Positions 42,083-51,490 of a stretch of 64,000 bases of DNA are shown one piece after another. Made by a program: the position numbers and the translations under genes. The stretch covers positions 82,643 through 146,642 of the forward strand of contig JAHWKK010000008.1 of the NCBI GenBank assembly GCA_019347945.1. The letters are read 5' to 3'. Source of the stretch: Acidobacteriota bacterium. Lineage in GTDB: Bacteria; Acidobacteriota; Thermoanaerobaculia; Gp7-AA8; JAHWKK01. The notes beneath the pieces were generated by a model. That model saw only the letters and a program-made list of their open reading frames with translations. It made no database searches and was not told the DNA's origin. Each line of letters begins with the position of its first letter. The stretch's first letter is position 1.

Positions 42083-43248
42083 CGGACCGCGGACGATATC
42101 AGCTCTTCGCGTTCGCTCTCGGATGGTTCGCCCTGATCGGCGTGGCATTCCACCTCGGTCTCGACCGGCTCTACCAGGCGGGGGTCGACAGGCTTGGAGT
42201 CAGCGTGGCCCGAGTCGGTCAGTTCTTCTCGGATGCGGAGGGGGACGCCGTACGGAGAGTGCGGCATTCGTCGCGGCTGGATTATCTCGAGCCGCTGCGT
42301 CCGGTGCTCGATTCGGTCGATCAGCTGAAAGATCCCCCGAGAACACTGTTCGGGGCCTACGACGGCGGGTTTCCGGGAACGTTCGCCGGCTTCAACCGGC
42401 TCGAGGACGAGCTCGACTTCAAGTTTCCGATCATCTCCTTCTACAACGCCTGGGGCGACCGGCCGGACCAGCAGTTTCCGAGACGGATGGTCGAAACGAT
42501 CGCGAGCATGGGCTCGGTTCCGCTGATCACATGGGAGCCGTGGACCGTCGACTTCGACGATTCGGTCCGTACGAACCTTCCGAGCCGGGAAGAGCGAGAG
42601 TATGCCTCGATGCAGGCGATCGCAAGAGGCGATTACGATTTTTACGTCGTCCGTTGGGCCCGCGAGGCCGCGGCGTATGGCAAGCCGATATTCGTCCGCT
42701 TCGCACACGAAATGAACGATCCGTACCGTTACCCGTGGGGACCCCAGAACGGCAACCGGCCAACGGATTTCGTCGCCGCATGGATCCGCGTCCATCAGAT
42801 CTTCCAGAAGATGGAGGCCACGAATGTTCTCTGGATCTGGTCGCCTCACGTTTCGATGCCCTGGCTCGAGTACTACTATCCGGGGGACGAATATGTCGAC
42901 TGGATCGGGGTGGGAGTTCTCAATTACGGCAATGTAGCGTCCTGGTCGCGATGGTGGAGTTTTCATCAGATACTCGAAAAGGCGTACCCGACGCTGATAT
43001 CGCTCGACAAACCGATCATGATCAGCGAATTCGGCACTCTCGACGAAGGGGGCAATATGGCCGCGTGGTACCAGCAGGCGTTCTATCAATTGAATCATCA
43101 CTACGGGCGTGTGCGAGCGGTGGTGTTCTTCAATGCGGCGGCGGACCGTTCAATCTCCACGGAATGGCCGCTCGACTGGAGCCTGACTCAGAGCGAGCGC
43201 GCGACGGAGATCGTCTCGAGGGAGGTTGCAAAAGCATCGAGATGGTGA
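42079..43248 (+). CDS. Secreted/anchored GH26-like glycoside hydrolase
   Basis: The 389-residue protein has an N-terminal TM anchor and a GH26-type TIM barrel. The acid/base Glu lies in FVRFAHEMNDPYRYPWG and the nucleophile Glu in KPIMISEFGT. GH26 enzymes cut beta-mannans or related beta-glycans. In a synthase operon it may trim or release the exported polymer, like BcsZ or PelA in other systems. It overlaps both neighbours by 4-7 nt. Confidence 0.82.
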   Translation: MTDRGRYQLFAFALGWFALIGVAFHLGLDRLYQAGVDRLGVSVARVGQFFSDAEGDAVRRVRHSSRLDYLEPLRPVLDSVDQLKDPPRTLFGAYDGGFPGTFAGFNRLEDELDFKFPIISFYNAWGDRPDQQFPRRMVETIASMGSVPLITWEPWTVDFDDSVRTNLPSREEREYASMQAIARGDYDFYVVRWAREAAAYGKPIFVRFAHEMNDPYRYPWGPQNGNRPTDFVAAWIRVHQIFQKMEATNVLWIWSPHVSMPWLEYYYPGDEYVDWIGVGVLNYGNVASWSRWWSFHQILEKAYPTLISLDKPIMISEFGTLDEGGNMAAWYQQAFYQLNHHYGRVRAVVFFNAAADRSISTEWPLDWSLTQSERATEIVSREVAKASRW

Positions 43249-44906
43249 GATCGATTCGACATTGGGCTCTGGTCCCGGGAACTTTGCTTCTGGCTCTGGC
43301 GGCCGCACTGCCCGCGGCGGCGCAAACGAGCTTCGTCACTGGTCATGTCAGGACCAGCACCGGCGTCGGGATACAGGGGATGGTGGTAAGCGCGTACAGC
43401 CTCAGCGGCGCGGAGATCGCCAGCGAGGTCACGAGTAGCGACGGAAGTTACACCCTTGCGCTTTCGAGCGCGACCTACAAGCTGCTCGCATACGATCGGG
43501 ACGGGGCGTTCGCGACGAGCTTCTATCGGGACGCTTCGTCATTCGAGACCTCGGCCGAGGTCGGCGTGCCGCCGGGGAGTACGATTCAGAACATCGATTT
43601 CCGGCTCGAGAAGGGATACTTCGTATCAGGGACCGTCCGTGTGCCCGCGGGAATCAGCCTCTCGGATGTCGTGGTCGCGGCCTACAATCTCAACGGAAGC
43701 CGGCGCGGCTATCAAAAGGTCTCACCGACGGGTACGTATTCGCTGGTCCTGCCCGCGGGTACGTACAAGTTCGCGGCGTACGACGAGCGCCAGATTCTCG
43801 CGACGCAGTTTTTCGACGACGCCCTCTCGTTCGGAGGTGCCCTGACCGTGCAGGTGACGAGCAACCTGCCGCTCGATTTCAGTCTTCAGCTCGGCGGGCG
43901 CATCTCCGGAACGATCACGAACCGGAAGACCGGGGGTCCTCTCGAAAATGTATGGGTGTTCGTCTATGACCTCGCCGGAACAGTCGTGGTTTCGGCGGTG
44001 ACGGACTCGAGCGGCCGATATTCGGTGGCAGTGCCGGCCGGTACGTACAAGCTCGGTGGAGTCGATCCGGAAAAACGGTTCGTCCCGGGCTTTCTCGGCA
44101 ACGTCTCGACTTTCGAGAGCAGTCCGACGGTCACGGCGGTCGCTGGCCAGCAGTTGAATGGACTGTCGTTTTCGCTGGAGGAGAACACGCCCGAACCGGT
44201 GATCACGACGTTATTCATCCCCGTCGCAGCCAGCAACGCGGGTTCGGGTGGAACGTTCTTTCGTACTGATGTCTGGATTCAGAATCCACATTCTTCCCTG
44301 CTCGAGGTCGAGGCGACCCATCTTCCGCCTCCCTCTTCCGGGCAGTCGCCTCTCGCAAAAGTGTTTCTGGTACAGGCGAGATCGCAGAGGCATCTGCGCG
44401 ACATCGTTGCGACGGAGTTCGGACGAAGTGGCGGAGGGGCTTTGAAGCTGACCGCCACCTCGGGCTTTGTGGCGACGAGCAGAACCTACAACGATCCTGC
44501 CGATCCTTCGGTCGGAACCTCGGGTCTCTCCATTGCCGCTCAACCGGCAACGGAGACGCTCGCGAAGGCGATCATTCCGGGACTGTCGAACAGTCCGAAG
44601 TACCGCTCCAACGTCGGCGCTTTCAACCCGGGGCCGAATCCGATCGAGATTCGTTTCTCTCTTTACGACGAGAATGGTTTGCTCATCGGTGAGGGGAGCC
44701 GCCTGTTCGCACCGCTCGAGTGGTTTCAGGCGAACACGATCTTCGCTTTCCTGGGCGTGTCCACGAACGGCTCGGAGAATGCCTACCTCATCCTGAGCTC
44801 GAAGGAGGGATCGTTCTTTTCGTACGGGACGGTCGTGGACGGGAAGAGTGGCGACTCGACCCTGATCCTCCCGTCACCGAGCGAAGACGGAGAGACGGAC
44901 GGCTGA
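43242..44906 (+). CDS. Secreted protein with three carboxypeptidase-regulatory-like repeats
   Basis: The 554-residue protein has a signal peptide (LLLALAAALPAAAQ) and three Ig-like repeats of about 95 residues, each with GTYKLxxxD at the same place (GHVRTSTGVGIQGMVVSAY; GTVRVPAGISLSDVVVAAY; GTITNRKTGGPLENVWVFVY). A C-terminal beta domain of about 220 residues follows (VAASNAGSGGTFFRTDVWIQNP...SNVGAFNPGPNPIEIRFSLYD), a type I associate with Thermoanaerobaculia-like proteins. It ends the exopolysaccharide operon and may bind the polymer at the surface. Confidence 0.75.
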   Translation: MVRSIRHWALVPGTLLLALAAALPAAAQTSFVTGHVRTSTGVGIQGMVVSAYSLSGAEIASEVTSSDGSYTLALSSATYKLLAYDRDGAFATSFYRDASSFETSAEVGVPPGSTIQNIDFRLEKGYFVSGTVRVPAGISLSDVVVAAYNLNGSRRGYQKVSPTGTYSLVLPAGTYKFAAYDERQILATQFFDDALSFGGALTVQVTSNLPLDFSLQLGGRISGTITNRKTGGPLENVWVFVYDLAGTVVVSAVTDSSGRYSVAVPAGTYKLGGVDPEKRFVPGFLGNVSTFESSPTVTAVAGQQLNGLSFSLEENTPEPVITTLFIPVAASNAGSGGTFFRTDVWIQNPHSSLLEVEATHLPPPSSGQSPLAKVFLVQARSQRHLRDIVATEFGRSGGGALKLTATSGFVATSRTYNDPADPSVGTSGLSIAAQPATETLAKAIIPGLSNSPKYRSNVGAFNPGPNPIEIRFSLYDENGLLIGEGSRLFAPLEWFQANTIFAFLGVSTNGSENAYLILSSKEGSFFSYGTVVDGKSGDSTLILPSPSEDGETDG

Positions 44907-44929
44907 AAGCTGTCGTACGCGGAACCCGG

Positions 44930-47443
44930 TCACGCGGTGCCGCGATCTGCCGTCATCGTCATCAGAAGCTCTTCGATCGTCGCCGCCGGAACCGCCGGAG
45001 AGAAGAGGAACCCCTGCCCCTGGGAACATCCGCTGGCTCTGAGGTGCTCACATTGCTCTTCGAGCTCGATCCCCTCGGCGATCGTCCGCAGACCGAGATT
45101 TTCGCTGAGCAACAGGATGGCGGTGACGATTGAATGATCGTGTGAATTGATCATCATGCCGCGAATGAACTCCTGATCGATTTTGACGGTGTCGATCGGA
45201 AACTTCTTGAGGTACATCAGCGACGACCTTCCGGTACCGAAGTCGTCGACCGCGATTCGTATGCCGGTGGCTCTGATCTCTTCGAGAAGCCCGACCGTCC
45301 ATCCCGATCGCTGCAGCGCGATCGATTCGGTAATTTCGAGCTCGATCATGCTCGAATCGACATCCGCCTCTCGAATCGCGGCCTTCACGACACCGAGAAA
45401 ATCCTTCTGATGAAACTGCCGGGCGGATACGTTGATGGCCATCTGCATGCGCGGGTTCAGAGCCTGCCAGGCTTTCAGGTCCATGCAGGCGCGTCGCAGA
45501 ATGTGCTCGCCGAGCGGGACGATCAGCCCTGTCTGCTCGGCGAGCGCGATGAAACCGGATGGCTCCACGACAACGCCCTCCGGATGGTGCCAGCGGACGA
45601 GCGCCTCCACACCGGTGAGCTCGCGTGTTTCGAGGTCGTATTGGGGCTGATAGTAGGGGACGATCTGCCCGAGGTCCATCGCGGTTCTGAGCTCCTCCTC
45701 GACCGACATCCTGCGGATTCCCCTTGCGCTGTCTCCCTCGGGATAGCTGAGCACGCCGTCGCCGCCTCGAATCTTGACGCGGTACATCATGCTGTCCGCG
45801 TTCTGCAGAAGCGCTTCTGCGTCGTCGCCGTCCCGGGGGAAGAGGGAAGCTCCGATACTCGCAGTCACGAAAATCACTTCGTCATCGATCGAAATTGGAC
45901 TTTCCAGCGATAGCCGGAGTGTCTCGGCTACATCCTGGATGGACTCTTCTTTGCGGAGATCGGGAAGGATGATCACGAACTCGTCGCCGCCGAAACGCGC
46001 GACGGTATCGCTCGCGCGTACGACCCCCGACAGGCGCTGGCCGACCTGCTGGAGCACTTCGTCGCCGATCTGATGACCGAGGACGTCGTTGACGCCCTTG
46101 AGGTCATCGATGTCGAGGAAGATGACGGCGACCTGAAGATCGAGGCGTCGCGCGCTCTCGATGGCCATGTGAAGACGATCCTGAAGAAGGCTCCTGTTCG
46201 GAAGGCCGGTGAGAGGGTCGTGGTGAGCGCGATACTCGATCTCGAGCTCCGACAACTTTCGTTCAGTGATGTCGAGAACGATGCCTTCGATCAGCCCTTC
46301 CTCTTTAGTGAACCGCGCGTTTTCCAGCGCCCAGAAGACTTCCCCGTCGCGGCGAACCAGCTCGACTTCCAGATTCGACAGGACGCCATCCTGAATCAAT
46401 TGTTTGATGACACGCGCCCTTTTTTCGGGATCGCGATAGGTTATCTGGCCCGATTCGATGAACTCTTCGATAGACTCGAAGCCGAACATGCGAGCACACG
46501 CCGGATTGGCGCTCACGATTCGCCCCCGGGTCGTAGCCACGTACACGCCGGCCAGGTTTCTGTCGAAGAGACTTGCATACCTCGCCTCCGAGGAGATCAG
46601 AGCGACCTGTGCGCCGAGGCGACGCTCGAACTCCTCTCGGAACTGAGCGGTTCGGTTCGTAACGCGCTGCTCGAGCTTCTGGTTGAGATCCTCGAGGTCG
46701 TTCTGGGTTGCCTCGAGGCGCGAGACCATGTCGTTGAAGGCCGTGGCGAGCGTTCCCACCTCGCTTCCGTCCGGTACCTCGGCCCGCTCTCCCCGTGCGC
46801 CGTGAGCAATCCGTTTGGTCGTCTGAACGATCTTCTCGAGAGGTCCCGTCAGCAGCCCCGCGAGAAACCATGACCCCGCCACACCGAGTGCGAGAAAGAG
46901 CAGCGCCGAGCTCGCAACCGCTCGCCGGCCCGCGGCGACATTTGCGTTGTGCCGGTCCATCGAAAACCCGAGATAAAGCTGGCCGATCGCTCGAGGGCCA
47001 TCCCGGATCGGTGCGACTGCCTGGTAGACCCGCTCGTCCTCGGTGAAGCCCCCCCGTACCTCGGAAGAGAGTGCCGGCTGTGGTGCCGGCGGTGGACCGG
47101 TGGGAAGGGTTGCATAGCCCGACTGGTCCGCCAGCGTTTCGTTGAACGCAGAGAGAACCGTTCCCTCCATGTCGGTAGCGACGATATAGACCAGATCGGT
47201 ACTCTGGCGAAGGGCCCTGAGGATCGGAGCGCCGGAGACGGGGCGGCCCGCCGAGACGCTTTCACTGAGCCCGTGAGCTCCCATCGTGGCGATGCTCGTC
47301 GCGGTATCGCTCATCGACAGTCGGGCGCCATCGCGGATTCGCAAAGGGAGGTACCAGATGAGGAAGATGGAGATCATGCCGATGAGCGCGCTGATCAGAA
47401 GCGCGAGCTTCGTCCGAAGACTGAAGGAACGCTCTCTCGGCAT
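44930..47443 (-). CDS. Membrane GGDEF-EAL protein with HAMP and PAS domains
   Basis: The 837-residue protein makes and/or degrades c-di-GMP. It has TM1, a periplasmic sensor region (about 35-170), TM2, a HAMP (about 190-245), a coiled coil, a PAS domain (about 290-400), GGDEF with intact FGGDEF (about residue 484), and EAL with EALVRW and the NVSARQF / DDFGTG / GIELEEQ metal and catalytic blocks. It converges on the exopolysaccharide operon, whose polymerase lacks a PilZ domain, so control of that operon is possible but only inferred. Confidence 0.92.
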   Translation of the reverse strand: MPRERSFSLRTKLALLISALIGMISIFLIWYLPLRIRDGARLSMSDTATSIATMGAHGLSESVSAGRPVSGAPILRALRQSTDLVYIVATDMEGTVLSAFNETLADQSGYATLPTGPPPAPQPALSSEVRGGFTEDERVYQAVAPIRDGPRAIGQLYLGFSMDRHNANVAAGRRAVASSALLFLALGVAGSWFLAGLLTGPLEKIVQTTKRIAHGARGERAEVPDGSEVGTLATAFNDMVSRLEATQNDLEDLNQKLEQRVTNRTAQFREEFERRLGAQVALISSEARYASLFDRNLAGVYVATTRGRIVSANPACARMFGFESIEEFIESGQITYRDPEKRARVIKQLIQDGVLSNLEVELVRRDGEVFWALENARFTKEEGLIEGIVLDITERKLSELEIEYRAHHDPLTGLPNRSLLQDRLHMAIESARRLDLQVAVIFLDIDDLKGVNDVLGHQIGDEVLQQVGQRLSGVVRASDTVARFGGDEFVIILPDLRKEESIQDVAETLRLSLESPISIDDEVIFVTASIGASLFPRDGDDAEALLQNADSMMYRVKIRGGDGVLSYPEGDSARGIRRMSVEEELRTAMDLGQIVPYYQPQYDLETRELTGVEALVRWHHPEGVVVEPSGFIALAEQTGLIVPLGEHILRRACMDLKAWQALNPRMQMAINVSARQFHQKDFLGVVKAAIREADVDSSMIELEITESIALQRSGWTVGLLEEIRATGIRIAVDDFGTGRSSLMYLKKFPIDTVKIDQEFIRGMMINSHDHSIVTAILLLSENLGLRTIAEGIELEEQCEHLRASGCSQGQGFLFSPAVPAATIEELLMTMTADRGTA

Positions 47444-47501
47444 GTCTAATATTTACCATTGTTCGCCACACGGCTGATAGCAGCCGACGAAAACTCATCA
47501 G

Positions 47502-49949
47502 TCAGACTGGGGACCTGGCGCACAGCAAACGCTGCATTCCGATGGCGTCGTCCCTCACGGCTTCGAGCTCCTCGCGAACGGGTACGAGAAGCTGCTGAAA
47601 GTCCTGGCGCTGCTGAAGTTGTGCAAGCCACGGGTGGTGCTCGAGTGTGTGGAGGCCGTTGTTTCCGAGCCGGATCGTATCGCGAACGCGGGCAACCGCA
47701 CCGTCATCGTCGCCGACACGGGCGAGCGCGAGCGCCGCCCGAAGGGCTGCGTAATGATTCGATTCGGCGGCCGGGGCGATCGCTTCCAGCTCCTTGATAA
47801 CCGTCTCCCGTTCGCCGCGATCAGCCGCGATCATCGCCCGCAGACCGGTTCCGGCGAAGTGACCGGGAGCGAGCTCGTCAACTCTCCGTCCATGCCGGGT
47901 AGCGACGACGACATTGCCGAGCTGAAGATGAGCGAGAGCAAGGATGTCGTGTCCCGAAAGCTCGGTCTCCGGAACGCGCAGGGCATCACTGGCGGTGGCG
48001 ATCGCCAGTTCCGGCTCGAGCCCATTGATGTACCAGTAGCCTCGTATCCGGGTGTCGTTCGAGGAAGGATCGATCGATGTGAAGCGATCGATCAGGCACT
48101 GGGCGCGCTCCATGTCACCCAGTGAAACGAAGTAGGAGATCACAGGGGCGAGCGCCTGCGGCTCGTTCGGATCGAGCCGCAGCGCCGCCAGATGCTCGCG
48201 GACCGATTCGGTGAATCGATTGTCCTGGCGGACGAGAGTCCTTCCGAGGGCCACGTGGGCCGTCGGAAGCGTCGGATCGAGTCTCACGGCCTGGCGCGCG
48301 TACCACTCCGGCGACGCGAGGTCTTCGGGAACCTGGACGCCGCGGACCCGACCGAGCGAAAGAGCGATTGCGAGCTCGGCGTATGCCGCTGCGAACTCCG
48401 GGTCGAGCTCGGTCGCCGCCACCAGTGATTGAATCTGTTGGAGCTGCTCTTCCGGAATGCTGGACCCGGTGAGCGCGCGAGCGCGAAGGTAGTGTTCGTA
48501 TGCCTTTGTATTCTCGGTGAAGGGACGTGAGGTTCGGTTCACATTCGTCCCGCGAAGGTTCCGGCGGAGCGCAGTGACTGTTTCGTCAGAGACGCGGTCG
48601 ATGAGACCGATCAGATCCTCCCGGTTTCCCTCGATCGTATCGGACCAGACGCCAAAGTTGCTTCTCGTGTCGACCAGTTGAAGACTGACGCGGATCCGGC
48701 CGCCGCTGCTGAGAAAATTGCCCGTCAGGATCGCATCCACTTCGAGAGCATCGGCCGCGTCGGCGAGCGTGTAGTCGGCCCCGCCGTACCTCAGGGCCGA
48801 GGCCGTCGGCCGGACGCGAAGGAACTCCACCTGCTGTAGTTTCGTGATCAACGCGTCGGCAAAACCGACCGAAAGAAATTCATCACCCTCGGTGACGGCA
48901 AGGTTCGTCAGCGGAAGCACCGCGACCGACTCGATCGGTCCGCCGGCCACCGGGGTTTCCCGGAAGAAATCGCCGAACCACACTCCGAAAACCAGCAGTA
49001 CGATCGCGAGAATCGCGGTCGCCCCCGGAACGAGCCATACACTTCGCCGGCGGGTCGCGAGAAGCCGGTAACTGCGTCGCGAGGTCTGGGCGCGGGTTCG
49101 GTCGAGCTCCTCGTCGAGCGCCGCGAGATCCTCGACGAGAGCATCCGCGCTCTGATATCGGTCGGCGGGGTGCTTCTGAAGCAGTCGAGCGATGACCCGG
49201 GCGAGCTCGGGACCGATCGGAAAATTCGCGGACTCGAGAGGAGCGGGTTCTTCCTCCCGGATCATTTCGAGAAGCATGAGAGGGTTCTCCGCCGAAAAGG
49301 GGAGCTTCCCCGAGGCCATTTCGTAGAGAACTACGCCCGTGGAGAAGAGGTCGCTCCGAATATCGGGCTCCATCCCGGCGGCTTGCTCGGGGGAGATGTA
49401 GGGAACGGTGCCGAAGAAACTCGACGCGGTCGAGGCATCCGGGCTCGTCGGAGCGTTGGCGCCGGCCGTGACGACCCGTGCAAGGCCGAAATCGAGAATT
49501 TTGACGGCGTCGTCGTCGCTGACGAGGACGTTCGAACTTTTGATGTCGCGATGAATGATTCCGCTCCTGTGAGCCGCAGCCAGACCCGCGGCTATCTGCC
49601 GGGCGATTCGCAGAAAGCGGTCGAGCGTGATCTCTCTCCTTCGGATGAGCGTCGACAGCGTCACCCCCTCGCAGTACTCCATCACGATGTAGGGACGACC
49701 CTGATCATCCGTGCCGACTTCGTGGATCGTGGAGATGCTTGGATGCCGGATCGCCGCGGCCGCCCTGGCCTCGCGAAGTGAGCGGTCCGCGGACGAATAG
49801 TGCGGACCGCCGGCATTCAGCAGCTTGAGAGCGACGTCCCGGTCCAGATCCGGGTCGTGCGCGAGGTACACCGTTCCCATCCCACCGTGGCCGAGAAGCC
49901 GGCGGATCTCGTACTTTCCGATTCGAACGGGGATCTCTTCCGAGCTCAA
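47502..49949 (-). CDS. Transmembrane Ser/Thr protein kinase with TolB-like and TPR regions
   Basis: The 815-residue protein has a PknB-type kinase domain at 1-275: LLGHGGMGTVYLAHD, VALKLL lysine, HRDIKSSNVLV catalytic loop, DFGLA. A TM helix (VPGATAILAIVLLVFGVWFGDFF, about 305-330) and an extracytoplasmic region follow. That region starts with a TolB-N-like domain (SVAVLPLTNLAVTEGDEFLSVGFADALITKL), then TPR-like repeats to the C-terminus. This architecture is common in Acidobacteriota. Substrates are not evident. Confidence 0.9.
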   Translation of the reverse strand: MSSEEIPVRIGKYEIRRLLGHGGMGTVYLAHDPDLDRDVALKLLNAGGPHYSSADRSLREARAAAAIRHPSISTIHEVGTDDQGRPYIVMEYCEGVTLSTLIRRREITLDRFLRIARQIAAGLAAAHRSGIIHRDIKSSNVLVSDDDAVKILDFGLARVVTAGANAPTSPDASTASSFFGTVPYISPEQAAGMEPDIRSDLFSTGVVLYEMASGKLPFSAENPLMLLEMIREEEPAPLESANFPIGPELARVIARLLQKHPADRYQSADALVEDLAALDEELDRTRAQTSRRSYRLLATRRRSVWLVPGATAILAIVLLVFGVWFGDFFRETPVAGGPIESVAVLPLTNLAVTEGDEFLSVGFADALITKLQQVEFLRVRPTASALRYGGADYTLADAADALEVDAILTGNFLSSGGRIRVSLQLVDTRSNFGVWSDTIEGNREDLIGLIDRVSDETVTALRRNLRGTNVNRTSRPFTENTKAYEHYLRARALTGSSIPEEQLQQIQSLVAATELDPEFAAAYAELAIALSLGRVRGVQVPEDLASPEWYARQAVRLDPTLPTAHVALGRTLVRQDNRFTESVREHLAALRLDPNEPQALAPVISYFVSLGDMERAQCLIDRFTSIDPSSNDTRIRGYWYINGLEPELAIATASDALRVPETELSGHDILALAHLQLGNVVVATRHGRRVDELAPGHFAGTGLRAMIAADRGERETVIKELEAIAPAAESNHYAALRAALALARVGDDDGAVARVRDTIRLGNNGLHTLEHHPWLAQLQQRQDFQQLLVPVREELEAVRDDAIGMQRLLCARSPV

Positions 49950-50162
49950 TGCTTTTTTCGCCCTTCGGGCAGCCCGGACGGCGCCGGCGCCACGCCTGCC
50001 GTGGGGCCAGCTCGTTGCCCGCAGTGGATCCCTTCCGGCAATTCCGCTCCCGGTCGATCTGCTGCCTGATCGAGTGAAGATACTCCCTCGTTCAGTCCGG
50101 AGTCCAGACGGATTCCGCTATTGAAGGCCGGACCGATCCGGCGATGTCGCTAGCTCTGCGCG

Positions 50163-51197
50163 TCAGCGAGAGGCCTGCGAGAGCAGGGCGTATCCGATCA
50201 TCTTGTAGAGGAGTCGCGCTCCGACGTTGGCGTCCCACTCGGTCTTTCCCGGGGAGACCTCGCACAGGTCGAGACCGACGATGCGACGGCCGGACCGGAC
50301 GACCGCGCTGAGCAGCCCGATCGCCTGGTGCCACGACAGCCCGCCCGGTACCGGAGTTCCGGTTCCAGGGCAGAGAGTCGGGTCGAGACCATCGATGTCC
50401 CATGAGAGATAGACGTGCTGCGGGAGCGCGTCGACGATCTCCGCCGCCATCTCGCTCCACAGCTCGCCCGCCTGGGCCCGGGATGCGAGGTCGCTGTCGT
50501 ACCAGGCGCGAATCCGATCTCCTGATTCGGCGATCATTCCCGCCTCGGCGCCCCCCACGTCCCGCAGACCGACCTGGACGATCTTCGACACGCCGGGAAT
50601 CTCCTGAAAGACATTGAAGAAGATGGAGGCATGAGACCACCTGAAGCCCTCATAGCTTTCGCGCAGGTCCGCGTGGGCGTCGAGGTGGAGCACTCCCAGG
50701 CCGGGGAACGCTTCCGCGTATGCGCGCATCGCTCCGAAGGGAACCGAGTGATCCCCACCGAGGACGACGGGCATCCGATTCCTACCGATCCAGAAGCGAG
50801 TCTGTTTGTAGACCCACTCGTTGACCTTTTCTCCGATTGAATCGACTTCGGCAAGATCCCTTTGAAGGTCCGGGTCGTCGTCGATCACCCCCCCTTTTTC
50901 GATGATCGGCTTGGCGAGCCGGCGAGCCTCCTCGTTCCAGGCGACGATTTCCCGGGGAAGGTCGAGCATCGCGATTCCCGCCTCGTACGGCTTACCGGTG
51001 TCGTGGTCGTAGAGGTCCACCTGGCGGGATGCCTCCAGCACCGCAGCGGGGCCGTCGGACGTTCCACCGCCGTAGGATGTCGTCGCTTCGAAGGGGACGG
51101 GAACGACGATGACTGCAGCGTCCTCGGGGTCGATGGAGAGCCCGTAGATGCCCGAGTCGGCCGGTGCAGCGGCATCTGGATCGAACCCGGCGGACAT
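50163..51197 (-). CDS. Agmatinase/arginase family ureohydrolase
   Basis: The 344-residue binuclear manganese enzyme has GGDHSVPFG, the metal ligands HLDAHADLRE, and SWDIDGLDPTLCPGTGTPVPGG. It should hydrolyse agmatine or a related guanidino compound to urea. The length is about 40 residues above typical SpeB because of an extension around residues 95-130. It overlaps the 51197 gene by 1 nt. Confidence 0.85.
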   Translation of the reverse strand: MSAGFDPDAAAPADSGIYGLSIDPEDAAVIVVPVPFEATTSYGGGTSDGPAAVLEASRQVDLYDHDTGKPYEAGIAMLDLPREIVAWNEEARRLAKPIIEKGGVIDDDPDLQRDLAEVDSIGEKVNEWVYKQTRFWIGRNRMPVVLGGDHSVPFGAMRAYAEAFPGLGVLHLDAHADLRESYEGFRWSHASIFFNVFQEIPGVSKIVQVGLRDVGGAEAGMIAESGDRIRAWYDSDLASRAQAGELWSEMAAEIVDALPQHVYLSWDIDGLDPTLCPGTGTPVPGGLSWHQAIGLLSAVVRSGRRIVGLDLCEVSPGKTEWDANVGARLLYKMIGYALLSQASR

Positions 51198-51490
51198 CAG
51201 TCGAGATCGAGAGGTCCCGGCATCGGGCTGCTGTCCTTATCCGCGCGGTCGAAGGCTTCGCGAAACTTTTCCTCGAGAATCCGTTGCCGTTCCTTTTGCG
51301 AGCTCATCTGGCGCTCGAAGGCTTTCTCGCGTTCACTTTTCTGGGAATCGAGATCGCTCATCATCGCGAGCAGATCCCGTTTCTTCGTCGCGGCCGGCTT
51401 CTCGTGGAGAAGGACTTCGCCCGAGGCCCGATCGACGATCAGTTTCGCTGAACAGCACGGACAGTCGATTTCGAATGGTTCGTTCTTCAT
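51197..51490 (-). CDS. Small zinc-ribbon/coiled-coil protein
   Basis: The 97-residue protein starts FEIDCPCCSAKLIVDRASGEVLLHE, half of a zinc ribbon with CxCC, and then forms a charged coiled coil (DLDSQKSEREKAFERQMSSQKERQRILEEKFREAF). ATG 51490 overlaps the stop of the methyltransferase gene by 4 nt. The function is unknown. Confidence 0.7.
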   Translation of the reverse strand: MKNEPFEIDCPCCSAKLIVDRASGEVLLHEKPAATKKRDLLAMMSDLDSQKSEREKAFERQMSSQKERQRILEEKFREAFDRADKDSSPMPGPLDLD

